Positions 42,500-53,055 of a stretch of DNA of 64,000 nt are shown in pieces. Location of the stretch: NCBI GenBank assembly GCA_031216915.1, contig CM062292.1, positions 69,118,790 through 69,182,789 on the forward strand, given 5' to 3'. The notes under the pieces are model-generated. The model worked only from the letters and a program-made list of their open reading frames with translations. It had not been told where the DNA came from and ran no database searches. Made by a program: the position numbers and the translations under genes. Each line of letters opens with the position of its first letter. Within the stretch, counting starts at the first letter, position 1. The stretch is from Pictodentalium vernedei. Its lineage: Eukaryota > Mollusca > Scaphopoda > Dentaliida > Dentaliidae.

Positions 42500-42860
42500 A
42501 GGGGGTGCGGTGGCACAGTGGGTAGAGGTGCAGACTGCAAACCAAGAGGTCCTCGGTTCGAATCCCACCTGCGGCAACCACGTTGTGTCCATGGGCATGG
42601 CACTTCACCACCGTTGCCCATGTGAGGGCACGGTGGCATTGTGTACTAAGGCATACTGCACGACGATGATGCACCTGTCTTCATCTAATGCTAACTCTGC
42701 TTGTGTGGAGTTGGTATGTTGGGGAGCTGACAGTTGCTCACCGTGCTTGGTGGTTCTCTCCGGGTACTCTGGCTTCCTCTACCCATAAAACTGTCACGGA
42801 CATGGTTAGCCATTGTGCAGAAATATGTGACCTTAAACACCAATAAATAATAAATAATAA
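42500..42860 (+). mobile_element. tRNA-headed SINE, full length
   Basis: The 13-bp duplication TCATACTGTAACT (42487-42499 and 42861-42873). The head GGGGGTGCGGTGGCACAGTG with A box and GGTTCGAATCCC B box, the body TTGTGTCCATGGGCATGGCA, and the tail ACCTTAAACACCAATAAATA. About 360 bp, used here as the family reference. Confidence 0.92.
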
Positions 42861-42883
42861 TCATACTGTAACTTGGCTTATGC

Positions 42884-43015
42884 CATGTTAGTAAGTTGTT
42901 GAGTCTGACATTTGCCTGATGGTTCTCTCCAGGTCCTCTGGCTTCCTCCGTCTGTCAAACTTTGATACAATATGACCCTGTCTGTTGAAATTGTCATTAA
43001 ACTCCAATAAACAAA
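42884..43015 (+). mobile_element. SINE 3' fragment
   Basis: TGTTGAGTCTGACATTTGCC, GGTTCTCTCCAGG, GGCTTCCTCC and AACTCCAATAAACA are the diverged 3' third of the SINE family. Confidence 0.65.
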
Positions 43016-43189
43016 CCATAAGGCCTCCAGGAGAGGAGGGGGTGGGGGGGTGGGGTTCTTGTTTCTTGTTTCCTTATAAATGTTCATACCTTTTACAGAT
43101 ACAATTAAAGGGACGATAAGCAAATAATATGGAAAAATATTTACTCCTACATTTTGCTCACATGTGAAACAGCATGTACTATCAAAATT

Positions 43190-43402
43190 GACTTTTTTAA
43201 TTACGGTCTTTTCAAATTTTTCAAATAATTTCAACAAAATGATATCATGTGACCCCTCATTCATTAGAATGAGCTCGATAAGCTCATTCCAATGAGGGGT
43301 CACATGATATGGTTTTGTTGAATGTTTTTGAAATTTTTTTTTTTTCTATTGCTCAATTTGTAAATTCCGCATGCAGATGCAGTTGATTCATTAGGTAAAG
43401 GG
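43190..43402. mobile_element. Palindromic TTAA MITE, copy 6
   Basis: The right end TTAGGTAAAGGG followed by TTAA is intact; the left end is lost. The palindrome has a four-base insertion in one arm (CTCATTCATTAGAATG). Confidence 0.75.
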
Positions 43403-43724
43403 TTAATTAACAGATTATAATTAAGAGTTCAATAATAAATACACATTCTTCTTACCTACTTATATTTTGCTCCTTCATAATAAGGTAACACTTTGACTAA
43501 GCAGTGGTTTCTAGTGATGTCTTGGATGCCTATACAGCCAAGACTTCACTAGAAACCTCTGCCAAGGTACTGTAACTTCCATCTGCAAGATCATTAAAAA
43601 CCAGTATGTTGTATGTATATTCTATATGTACTTCATGCAAGACAATAAACTCAACAAATTGAAAGTAGGCTTCAACAGGTTAAACTCTAATAATTATATA
43701 AATATGAGGTGTTTTTCACTCTTG
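43403..43724. other. No recognisable feature
   Basis: A short inverted pair (CTAGTGATGTCTTGGATG..AAGACTTCACTAG) lies near 43510-43555. Confidence 0.4.
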
Positions 43725-43895
43725 AAAACATACACAGAATGACACACGTGTGTGAATGGGGTAATCAATATGATACAAGTGCCAGTGTGGAAGGATAGAA
43801 TGAGAGGCCACAGGCCTCGAGTTTTATCCTTCTGCGATGGCACAAGTGCCATATCGATTAACCCATTCACACACGTGTGTCGTTCTGTGTTTATT
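43725..43895. repeat. Fold-back element
   Basis: Arms ACACAGAATGACACACGTGTG and CACACGTGTGTCGTTCTGTGT, extending through ATGGGGTAATC/GATTAACCCAT to a GGCCACAGGCC turn at about 43807-43820. About 170 bp in all. Confidence 0.75.
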
Positions 43896-44014
43896 ACACA
43901 CCTTCACATCTATAAAAGCAATTATTAAAAAGAGACTCAGCAATTCATTTGAGAACTATCAACAAAAAAAGAACACATCACCAACCAAATTTGCAAGGGG
44001 AACCTGTGTTACTA

Positions 44015-44090
44015 TTTCGTCCCCTGAGTTTCAATGTGTTCTATGTGCCTACTGGCACATAGAACACATTGGAACTCGGGGGATGGTTTT
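44015..44090. repeat. Hairpin
   Basis: CAATGTGTTCTATGTGCC pairs with GGCACATAGAACACATTG around a TACT loop, extended outward by CCCCTGAG / CTCGGGGG. Confidence 0.75.
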
Positions 44091-44543
44091 CAGCTATCGC
44101 TCGCAATTCAAAGTGTAATTGCATTGCACAATTTGTAGAAAATTCCAGTGAAAGTTTGCTTCTATTTAAAAAGAGCCCATCAACGAGTTCCATTCCACAC
44201 ATACGTGCAGAACAGATTTTCATTTTCTGCATGGTTTGGTGTTGCTGTAGATGGGAATTACATAGAACAGGTGCATAATAAGTGTAAGTCCTGGTTTCAC
44301 TCACAGGGCTATAACAGTACTTATGAATTCAAAATCAGTAAGAAATGAAAATTGATTCTCGCAGCAGAAGTCTGTGCAAAATCAAAACCAATTCTCATGA
44401 ATCAGGGCAAATTTTAAGGCCTATAAAATGACCATCCTGCATTACCCAAGGCCTGTAAAATGATAAAAGTCCAACCATCCAGTGATGCTTATGACAAGGA
44501 GGTGTGGAACTCAGTAACCATGATGTTTAAAGGGTACTTTAGG
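44091..44543. other. No recognisable feature
   Basis: AT-rich. Several short overlapping open frames on both strands lack domains. Confidence 0.4.
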
Positions 44544-44888
44544 GGGCGTGGTGGCTCAGTGGTTATGGCATTGGACTTCCGAAAGGTCCACGGTTCGATC
44601 CTCGCCAGGGGCAACTGCATTGTGTCCTTCAGCAAGGCACTTAATCTCAACTATCCACATAGGGGTATGGTGGCGCTGTGTACTAATGCATACTACATAT
44701 CGACGGTGCACCTGTCTTCAACCAATGCTAACCCTGCTTGTGTGGAGTTAGTACATTGGGGAGTCTTGCCAGTTGCTTGCCATTGCTCTGTGGTTCTCTC
44801 TGGGTACTCCATCTTCCTCCACCCATAAAACTGTCAGAGACGAGGTGACCCTGGCTGTTGAAAGTGCCCTCAAACCACAATAAATAAA
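44544..44888 (+). mobile_element. tRNA-headed SINE, full length
   Basis: The head GGGGGCGTGGTGGCTCAGTG with GGTTCGATCC B box; the body TTCAGCAAGGCACTTAATC; the tail CAAACCACAATAAATAAAC. The head type (GGTTATGGCATTGGACTTCC) matches that of 15978 and differs from that of 42500. Confidence 0.85.
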
Positions 44889-45042
44889 CAAGTAAAACAG
44901 CTGCCATGTTATAATAATTATTCTTTGAGGCTGCTAGTACCAATTACAGGTTGTATGGTTTGTAAATCTTCATGCTTTACTTCATTTTGTACATTGCAAA
45001 CCACTTGTAACTTTATTTATGGATGTAATCATCTTCTTGGTT

Positions 45043-45400
45043 GGGAGCGCGGTGGCTCAGTTGGTAGAGGTGCAGGCTGCAAGCCGAGAGGTCCTCGGTT
45101 CGAATCCCGTCTGCGGCAACCGCGTTGTGTCCTTGGGCAAGACACTTCATCTCCATTGTCCGCGTGGGAGCACGATGACGCCATGTACTAAGGCGTACTG
45201 CACGTCGATGATACGCATGTCTTCAACCAATCTAACCCTGCCTGTGCTGCAGTGCGGAGTTACGATGTTGGGGAGCTGGCAGCTGCTCGGTGGTTCTCTC
45301 CGGGTACTCCGGCTTCCTCCACCCGTAAAACTGTCACGGTCATGATTAGCCATTGTGCATAAATATGTGACCTTAAACATCAATAAATAAATAATAAATA
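45043..45400 (+). mobile_element. tRNA-headed SINE, full length
   Basis: The exact 12-bp duplication ATCTTCTTGGTT (45031-45042 and 45401-45412). The head GGGAGCGCGGTGGCTCAGTT with GGTTCGAATCCC B box, an intact body and an AATAAATAATAAATA tail. Few mutations, so probably young. Confidence 0.93.
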
Positions 45401-45481
45401 ATCTTCTTGGTTAAGTTTTCAAAGGGATTTATCTCCCTTGACTCACCCATGGAAAACCTGGATAATGAAGCAGTACTTGTT

Positions 45482-45735
45482 ATGCCACCGACTTGAAAAG
45501 TCGAAGGGGTACCTAGCAGAGACCTCCGTCCATCTATTTGTCTGTATCAGCATTTTCCCTTGTTACTCAGTCTGTGCTACTCAGATTTGAATGATATTTG
45601 GTGTTGTGATAGAGCATCGTGAGGGCAGGGATGTGGCTAGAGGGTTTCAGCTGGGGGGGGGGGGGAGGGGGGGGGGGAGTGCCACCGGTGTAAATTCCAA
45701 CTGTGAGTTGTTATAATAGGTGGTTGCACTGCAGT
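45482..45735 (+). mobile_element. 5' end of a tandem-core element, GCCACCGACTTG family
   Basis: GCCACCGACTTGAAAAGTCG forms a small hairpin, followed about 45 bp in by CTCCGTCCATC and TTTGTCTGTAT, then one core-like unit with GATATTTGGTGTTG and a G-run. No 3' end is seen; truncated. Confidence 0.55.
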
Positions 45736-45754
45736 GCTGGGTGATATCTTTTAA

Positions 45755-45997
45755 CCTTTTACCCAACAAATCGCCCACATTTGCCAGCGTAATATGCAAA
45801 TCCAGCTGCTGGAAAAATATTATTTTTCGAAAAATTTCAACAAAACCATATCATGTGACCCCTCTTTGGAATGAGCTCATCAAGCTTGTTCCAAAGAGGG
45901 GTCACATGATATGGTGTTGTTGAAATTTTTTAAAAAAATTTAAAAAAATGATATTTAAAAATAATGAATTTTGAAATTCTCTGCGTTGGGTAAAGGG
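45755..45997. mobile_element. Palindromic TTAA MITE, copy 7
   Basis: TTAA (45751-45754) then CCTTTTACCCAACA; right end GCGTTGGGTAAAGGG followed by TTAT. Palindrome arms are CTCTTTGG/CCAAAGAG. Confidence 0.85.
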
Positions 45998-46500
45998 TTA
46001 TGAACCCTTCTGAAAATTTTCACTTGTCCTGAAATGGAAAAAGCATCATTTATAATGTGTCTGGGTCAGAAAATTTACCAGAATGATGTCAGAGTCGAAA
46101 TTTTGAGGCCATGTCAATTTTAGAGTAGGAAATTTGAAACTCAAGTTTTCAGTTGGAAATAAAAGATCAAAATTTCTCATCATTAGTTGGAATTTTAATA
46201 TTTTTCATGAATAATGTTAATTTATTGAATTTCCAACTATTTGATTTTTGTCCTCGGAATTTCCAACTATTGAAAAAAAATACTCCTAGCTGGGGGGTGA
46301 GACATGAACCCCTCCCCCCCCCCCCCCACACACACCCCCTGTTGCCACATTCCTGCATGAGGGAATGATACCTGTGTAGCATGCGTTTCTTCCATTTTTC
46401 CAGTTTTATGGCCCCTTTTCATTCTTTCGACTTTTTGGCATTTGGTAAACTTTTGAGTAAAGGGTTAACAATGCTATCTCAGGATAACTGCTAAAATAGT
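45998..46500. other. Intergenic
   Basis: Contains AATTTCCAACTAT twice (also near 2907-2945) and a C-run at about 46308-46326. No gene recognised. Confidence 0.4.
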
Positions 46501-46911
46501 CAATCACAATTTAGTAATTCTTTACCTTCAAATGGAAAAGATCAACTCCTAATTTCTCCCAAGGTCGCAATAAAAATTTGTCAACTTTGAGATCTTGCTT
46601 ACCCTGAAAATACTGAAATCTTAAACAGATTGAACAATTCTTTACTATATTGGTAATTTCTTGGTTCATATTAGGCCAAAATATTACATCACAGGCCAAG
46701 CATTTACATTTCTCAATTCCGAAATGCCCAGTATGAATTCTTTTAAGCATTTCACTTCTGATAGTGGTAGGTATTACTATCTGAGAACCTTTTAAGAGTA
46801 GGCCAACAACCACAGAATGTTCATCCCTATAATCAACAAATTGCTTCATGGCACCTTTTGGCCACCAATTCTTGACATTTGAAATAACGTGTTGTAACAC
46901 ACTGTCTTTAA

Positions 46912-47153
46912 CTGGTAGAGTGCTAAATTATTTTTGGTCATCCAAATTTGTCCATGTCTCTTTTGTCTTGTTACAATTTATGGGAGAGTGCCACTTGGCA
47001 CTCTCCCATAAATTGTAACAAGGCAAACCCTCAGAGACTAAATAATTTTAATTCCAAACTAATATGAAGCATATCCACAGAAATGAAGGCATCAATTTGC
47101 GGCACCTGCACTTCAGAATGAAGCCCAAATATGGGCTTCCAGCACTCTACCAG
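46912..47153. mobile_element. TTAA-target MITE, CTGGTAGAGTGCT ends
   Basis: The TTAA duplication (46908-46911 and 47154-47157) flanks CTGGTAGAGTGCT and AGCACTCTACCAG. The central palindrome is ACAATTTATGGGAGAGTGCC with its complement. Its ends differ from the CCCTTTACC family, so it is a separate TTAA family. Inserted in the LTR fossil. Confidence 0.9.
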
Positions 47154-47688
47154 TTAAAAGTTTCATCTCTGAAATGGGTCAATTTCTGATAACACCATTC
47201 ACATGTATTTCAACTTCATTCTCAAAAAGGGAATCTACAGATTCAGTTTTACATCTTGACAGAGTATCTGTCATCATTAAATATTTTCCTGATGTATTAA
47301 ATGAGTATTTCTGCAGTTTTAGCATTAACCTCTGAATTCTGAGAGACATATCATTGAAAGATTTCTTTGATATCGCCACAAATGGTTTGTGATCAGTTTC
47401 CAGTTCAACATTCTGAAGTCCATAAATATAATTATGAAACTTTTCACAACTAAAGGTTATACCTGAACATTCCTTTTCTATTTCTGCATATTTTTGTTCT
47501 GTCTGAGTGAGTGAATGTCCTGCATATGCCACACGATGCCATGACCCATCGCTCTCCTGAAGTAATATTGCATCCAACCCATCTTTACTAGGGTATTTGA
47601 TGACTGGATTCACATCGCAAAATGCTATACAAAAATGTCCAAATGCTAACCATTTTTCTTTCATATTGGCCTCACATTCACTATTTAA

Positions 47689-48324
47689 CATATGACTCGT
47701 CCGTTTTGTAAAACATTTGATATTTTGTTTTCATATTAATCAGTGATAAATAAAGCCTTCCGTCAATTTCAAAACTGGACAATTTGATTGGCTAAACAAA
47801 ATACAACAGGGTCACATTTGCATAATTTCAGTTGGGAAAATTTACATTATCTGTCCCATTTAGGGTGGGTTATATTGTATTAATCTTTTACCTCGATGAG
47901 CTTGTTCCAATGAGGGGTCATAACCTATGTTTTGGAAGCAAAAAAATGAAAATTTTTTAGTTATACGAGGATGTTTTTTCCAAGTGCCGTCTGCAACTCA
48001 AGTTAGGTGATTGGTTAAAAAGTCATACTAAGTGGCTAATTTGTCTGTGTGTGTGTCATATAATAAAAAGAATATGAAATGAGTGTTTTTCTCATATAAT
48101 ATTTATGAAACTTGTCCGAATTTCCCGTTTGGGCTCGCCAAAACGGAAAATTCTTAGACTCGTTTCATAAATATTATATGAGAAAAACACTCATTCCATA
48201 TCCTCTATTTATCATCACTTTTTGAAATCAAGATGGAAGCTGCTAATCAAATTTTTTAAAACAAAAAAATACCATGTCTGTTGATATTTTTGTAACCTTA
48301 ATTGGATCAAAATAAGCTAATATG
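47689..48324. mobile_element. TTAA-target element, CATATGACTCGTCCG family, copy 2
   Basis: The TTAA duplication (47685-47688 and 48325-48328) flanks CATATGACTC and TAATATG. The first 200 bp match 4458-4695. Next comes GAGCTTGTTCCAATGAGGGG with CATAACCTATG, the core of the palindromic MITE second subfamily. A long hairpin follows at about 48076-48199 (GAGTGTTTTTCTCATATAAT and complement). Inserted in the LTR fossil. Confidence 0.8.
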
Positions 48325-49016
48325 TTAAAGCCTGTTTCAGATAAACCCATTCTCTCTCATGTTTATCAGTCCACTGAAATACAGTTTTGTTCAAAAGAAG
48401 CTTTCTTAATTCACAAGTTCTGGCAGACAGATTAGGAATAAATTTTCCTACAAAATTTATGAGACCAAGGTAACTCTGTTTTCTCACATGAAACGGGAAG
48501 TTTCTGTGTGAACTTGACTTTACTTTAACCCCTTTTGCAGTTAAAGTTTCCCCTAGAAAGTCTATTTCATGTACCAAAAATTGGCATTTATCCAAGTTCA
48601 GTTTTAAACCAATTTTATTAACTCTTTCCATGGCATGCGTTAAATTTTTGTCATGGTCTCCTTTTGTCTTGCCCCCATATAACTACATCATCAATATACA
48701 CTTTAACTGCTTTTAAGCCTTCAAAAATGGATTCCATTGCACGATGGTAAACCTCATAGCTACTACAAATTCCATAGGGTAGGTGTTTCAAAACGTATCT
48801 ACCAAAGGGGGTGTTAAACGTTATCAGTTTAACACTTTCTTCATCCAACTTTATTTGCCAGAATGCTTGTGAAGCATCTAATTTATTAAACATGCATGCA
48901 TTGGCCATTTCTGCTATTATATCATCTTGCTTGGGTAAACCATAATGTTGTCTCTTAATACAGACATTTAGATCCTTTGGGTCAATACAAATATGGAGCG
49001 AATTAATTGTTTTCCT

Positions 49017-49369
49017 GGGGGCACAGTGGCACAGTTGGTAGAGATGCAGGCTGCAAGCCGAGAGGTCCTCGTTTCGAATCCAACCTGCGGCAACCGCTTT
49101 GTGTCCTTAGGCAAGACACTTCAACCCCATTGCCCATGTGGGGGGCACGGTGATGTTGTGTACTAAGACATACTGCATGTTGATGATGCACCTGTCTTCA
49201 ACCAATGCTAACCCTGCTTTTGTGGAGTTAGTATTTTGGGGAACTGACAGTTGTTCACCATTTCACTGTGGTTATCTCCATGTACTCCAGCTTCCTCCAC
49301 CGTAAAACTGTTGTGGTCATGATTAGACGTTGTGCAGAAATATGTGACCTTAAACACCAATAAATAAAT
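49017..49369 (+). mobile_element. tRNA-headed SINE in the LTR fossil
   Basis: The head GGGGCACAGTGGCACAGTTG, B box TTTCGAATCC, the body TTAGGCAAGACACTTCAACC and tail ACACCAATAAATAAATAAT. The flanks TTTTCCTG and GTTTCCTG suggest a short imperfect duplication. Confidence 0.85.
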
Positions 49370-49899
49370 AATGTGGTTTCCTGATCACCACCATTGAATT
49401 TACCCAGTCTGTGGGCTCTGTAATTTTTGGTATTATGTCTAACTTTTCTATCTGGGCTCTTGAGTTCTTGTGATAATTCACCACGAAGAGCTATGGGGAC
49501 TCTTCTTGGTGCATGTATCACAGGAACGCTACCCTCCTTCAAAATTATTTTGCAGGTAAATGAAAATTCACCAACCCCACCAGTAAATAACTTGGGGTAT
49601 TCTGTCTGTATCACAGATTGTGTCAACAAACCTTGATTCTCCTCTAATTCAGAAGGTTCATTGACAACATAAATTCTTTTCACCAAATTAAGGTTTAAAC
49701 ATGTTTTATCACAAGGTAGTGACATGCCTCTCTTGACTATAACAAACCTGACAGGGTAGGTTTTACTATTAACTTTCAAGTGAAGTATACATGTGCCCTT
49801 ATGTGGAAGTTCTTTACCATTGTAATCAATAAGTCTAATGTTGTCATGTAAAATTTTTGCTTGATTCCAGAGCTTTTTTAAGCCAGAATAACTTCTTAA

Positions 49900-50140
49900 C
49901 CCTTTACCTAACAGGACGATATCAAAATTTATTATTTTAAATATCATTTTTTTCAAATTTTTCAAAAAATTTCAACAAAACCATATCATGTGACCCCTCG
50001 TTGGAATGAGCTCGACGAGCTCGTTCCAACGAGGGGTCACATGATATGGTTTTGTTGAAATTTTTTGAAAAATAATATTTTTTCAACTGCTGAATTTTCA
50101 TATTACGCGGGCAGGTGCGGCCGATTCGTTGGGTAAAGGG
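49900..50140. mobile_element. Palindromic TTAA MITE, copy 8, in the LTR fossil
   Basis: Exact TTAA (49896-49899 and 50141-50144) around CCCTTTACCTAACA and CGTTGGGTAAAGGG. This is the only copy whose palindrome arms read CTCGTTGG/CCAACGAG. Confidence 0.92.
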
Positions 50141-50859
50141 TTAAATTGGATTTTGCCCCTGTATCCAATTTAAATGTAATATTCGTTGGAACAGTTAACA
50201 GAAAGTCTTCATTAGACTCCTCATTCTTACTGTTATTTACAGAATTAACATACAAATCAAGCGGCCAACTGTACAAATTCTCTGACTGGACAAAATTCTC
50301 GGACTGGATGTACTTTTCCGACAGTTTCAGTTCAACCCCAGTTATGCGACGGTTAACTTTGCTGTCCACACAGAATGTGGTCAAACTGTTACCATCTTGA
50401 AGGTTAAAACTAGTTTTAAGGTTTTCACCAAGTTTGCTTGTGCTTGAACAACTGCTAGGGGTATGAGATTCCTGAAATAAAATACGGAAGTTTAAAGAAT
50501 CATCAGTAACATGAGGTAAATGAGGGTTTTCCTCATACACAGTTCCAATAAGCAGTTTGTCGTAACAGTTGAATTCTGTATCACTACTACAGTTTTGTTC
50601 ACTGCTTGTATCTTTTTTTTTGGCCAATGACGGTACTTTTTGGTGTCACCCCCGGTATTTGATAGTTTCAAAGTCGACTTACGCACTTTTGCGAAATGAT
50701 TCTTTCATTTACACTTATTGCAAAGCTTCTCATATGCTGGGCAATGGCCAAATGGATGAAAAGTTCCACAATGACTACACCCTTGATGTGGTTGTTTTGG
50801 GTAATTATTTGATTTCATCTGTTTTCGTTTAACTATGGCTATTTTATCTCCCTGTTTAA

Positions 50860-51092
50860 CCCTTCACCAAACACGAAAAGCAGACGACACTTGCAAAAAT
50901 TTTTTTGAATAACTAATTTTTTGTCTCAAAAACATAGGTTATGACCCTTCATTGGAACGAGCTCGATGAGCTCATTCCAATGAGGGTCATAACCTATGTT
51001 TTTGAGACAAAAAATGAAAAAAATAATTAAAATTAATTGGCGATTTTTAAGAATAGCGCTGGGCAGTTTTGGCCATTATGTTGGGTAAAGGA
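50860..51092. mobile_element. Palindromic TTAA MITE, second subfamily, in the LTR fossil
   Basis: TTAA (50856-50859 and 51093-51096) around CCCTTCACCAAACACG and TGTTGGGTAAAGG. The palindrome is ACATAGGTTATGACCCTTCA with its complement, replacing the CATGTGACC arm of the main subfamily. Partner copy at 55687. Confidence 0.9.
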
Positions 51093-51745
51093 TTAAGTAG
51101 CATCTAACTATCAAGCATTTTGACCTGTTCTGTTGCCTTTTCACTTGCCTTGCAAGTATTTATACATTCTTGCAATGTCATGTCACGCATTTGTAAGAGT
51201 CTCTCACGTAAACAAGTGTCTGAAATTCCTGTGACTATTTGGTCTGTGATCATAGAATCAACCAGCTGGATGTAACTACAAAACCTTGCCAACAAATGTA
51301 ACTCGGCTATGTAAAAATCATAATTCTCATTTTCGCTTTTCATGCAATTCCGAAAAATATACCATTCTTAAATTTAATTTTCAGCAGGAACACAATAGTC
51401 CTCAAACTTTTGCTTAACTCTCGTATAAACATTTCTGTCATCATCATTCTCGAAAACAAAAGAATTATATATCTTGACTGCTCACTTTCCAGCCATTGTT
51501 AAAACATGGCTTTTCTGGCGACTTTTCTCCGGTCATTCAATTCCTCTCCGTTCACTTCTATGAAAAGTTCAAATTGTTGGAATAACAGTTTCCAGTTCTT
51601 TTCAACTTCCCCCGTGAAATCTAGGTGTGCAGGCGGTTTTAAAGTATTCATGGTTAGCACAGCATCCCATTCACCCATACTACTATGTATTAGTTTGGGG
51701 ATTATTGAAGAACACCAGAGAAGTACGCCCAGCCATTAAGAATTT

Positions 51746-52417
51746 TTTTTACAAAAGAGCAGAACACACGCGGTTCAATACAGTGGTACCCTCTAGGGAG
51801 GAATGACGTAATTGTCTATACAATGGAATAGCATGTCTGGAACGCTAATAGTGACATGTACATATCACGACAAACTACACTCAACTTTATGTCCATGTTA
51901 CAGTCCTAATTAGCCATTGTGCAGAAATTTGTGACCCTAAACACCAAAAAATAAATATATAAATAGGGCTGGGTGTTTTTTTTGTTTTCCAGTTCACTTA
52001 CAATTTTTTTGCAGCAAAATGGAAAACCAAACTGCAAGACCCAAGACCCAGCAAAAATGGTTTTACTGTGTTTGTGCATAAGCTGATAAAACTATCTGAC
52101 TGGGGGGAACTGGAGTAGTAGCCCCTACAGATTCTCACCACTCAGTCTATCTTGCAATTGGGTAAATACGTTGTGTACTCATTGTCACGCTTTCTCCCTT
52201 ACTGACTCATCACATGAGGGGGGAGGGGGAGGACCATACGTCACCTTTGTTTCCCCCCAAAAATATATATGGATTAATTAACAAGCACAATCCTGGTCAG
52301 AAAATGGCAGAATTAAACTGAACTCTGTATCAAATAAATAGATATTGGTATTTTACATGCTTGATCATTTGTGTTAAAACTTTTATAGTAAGTATCAATT
52401 GTAATATTATTTATAAT
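51746..52417. other. Intergenic with a SINE tail
   Basis: A SINE tail only at 51903-51962 (TAGCCATTGTGCAGAAATTT, then ACCCTAAACACCAAAAAATA). The rest has no recognised feature. Confidence 0.45.
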
Positions 52418-52787
52418 GGGGACACGGTGGCATTGCGGTAACCGGTTCTCGTCAGATCACCGAAGTTAAGCAATGTTGAGCCCGGTTAATCATGGGTGAC
52501 CATCTGAGTGATCAATTCAGTTTCAGTTTCCGCATTGTGTCCTTGGGCAAGGCACTTAACCCCAATTGTCCACATGGGGGCATGATGATGCCGTGTACTA
52601 AGGTGTTCTGCACGTCGATGGTTCGCATTTCTTCAACCAATCTAACTCTGCCTGTGCTGCAGTGTTATGATGTTGGGGAACTGGCAGCTGCTTGTCGGAT
52701 ACTCTGGCTTCCTGCACCGGTAAAACTGTCACTGTCATGATTAGCCATTGTGCATAAGTATATGACCTTAAACACCAATAAATAATG
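52418..52787 (+). mobile_element. 5S rRNA-headed SINE, copy 1
   Basis: GGGGACACGGTGGCATTGCG is followed by ACCGGTTCTCGTCAGATCAC, GAAGTTAAGCAATGTTGAGC, CCCGGTTAA and ATGGGTGACC, a clear 5S rRNA derivative including the box A and box C regions. From CGCATTGTGTCCTTGGGCAA on, body and tail are the same as in the tRNA-headed SINEs. It is not a 5S gene: the 5' third and the last stem are missing. Confidence 0.88.
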
Positions 52788-52788
52788 A

Positions 52789-52830
52789 AAGTGTCAATGA
52801 CACTGTAGCTCAACTTGTCGGTGTGTTGTG
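52789..52830 (-). mobile_element. Isolated 3' end of AGCTCAACTTG tandem-core element
   Basis: AAAGTGTCAATGACACT then AGCTCAACTTG is the reverse complement of the 3' hairpin and inverted motif of 40072-41180. No core is attached. Confidence 0.65.
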
Positions 52831-53055
52831 TTTGATGAAAAGGATAATGTTCAATGTTTATGAAAGAATTATGAAAAAGACAAGAATTGTGATACTTGGG
52901 AATATGTTAATTTCTGTTCCCTGTATGCTATGTTTTTAATAAAAATAATATGAGGTATACACTGTACTAAAGAGCTGAGGGGTGGGTTAATATGACCTCA
53001 CAGTTAATGTATGTGGCCTTCAGTAAGTTCACAGTTAACGTATGTCAACGAAAGT
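52831..53055. other. Intergenic
   Basis: Nothing recognised; GTTAATGTATG and GTTAACGTATG form a short direct repeat near 53000-53045. Confidence 0.35.

Larger units (their letters stand above)
46505..51745 (-). mobile_element. Fossil Ty3/gypsy-like LTR retroelement (internal region), broken
   Basis: Parts in the usual order on the minus strand, all approximate: gag-like region 51100-51740, zinc-knuckle region 50690-50850, aspartic protease around 50100-50250, reverse transcriptase within 48320-49890, RNase H within 47180-47690, and the zinc-binding start of integrase within 46510-46900. The order RT, RNase H, integrase identifies Ty3/gypsy. Neither LTR was recognised and the integrase end seems absent. 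It is clearly dead, with roughly ten or more disruptions including five later insertions: 46912-47153, 47689-48324, 49017-49369, 49900-50140 and 50860-51092. It must predate all of these, so it is old. Confidence 0.85.

Noticed and set aside
42500-45400. tRNA genes at A-box/B-box pairs
   Set aside because: Acceptor stems do not pair, each is followed by a common body and an AATAAAT tail, and target duplications flank them; they are SINE heads.
52418-52500. A 5S rRNA gene
   Set aside because: Only the internal part of 5S is present, fused to a SINE body; two further copies share the same fusion.
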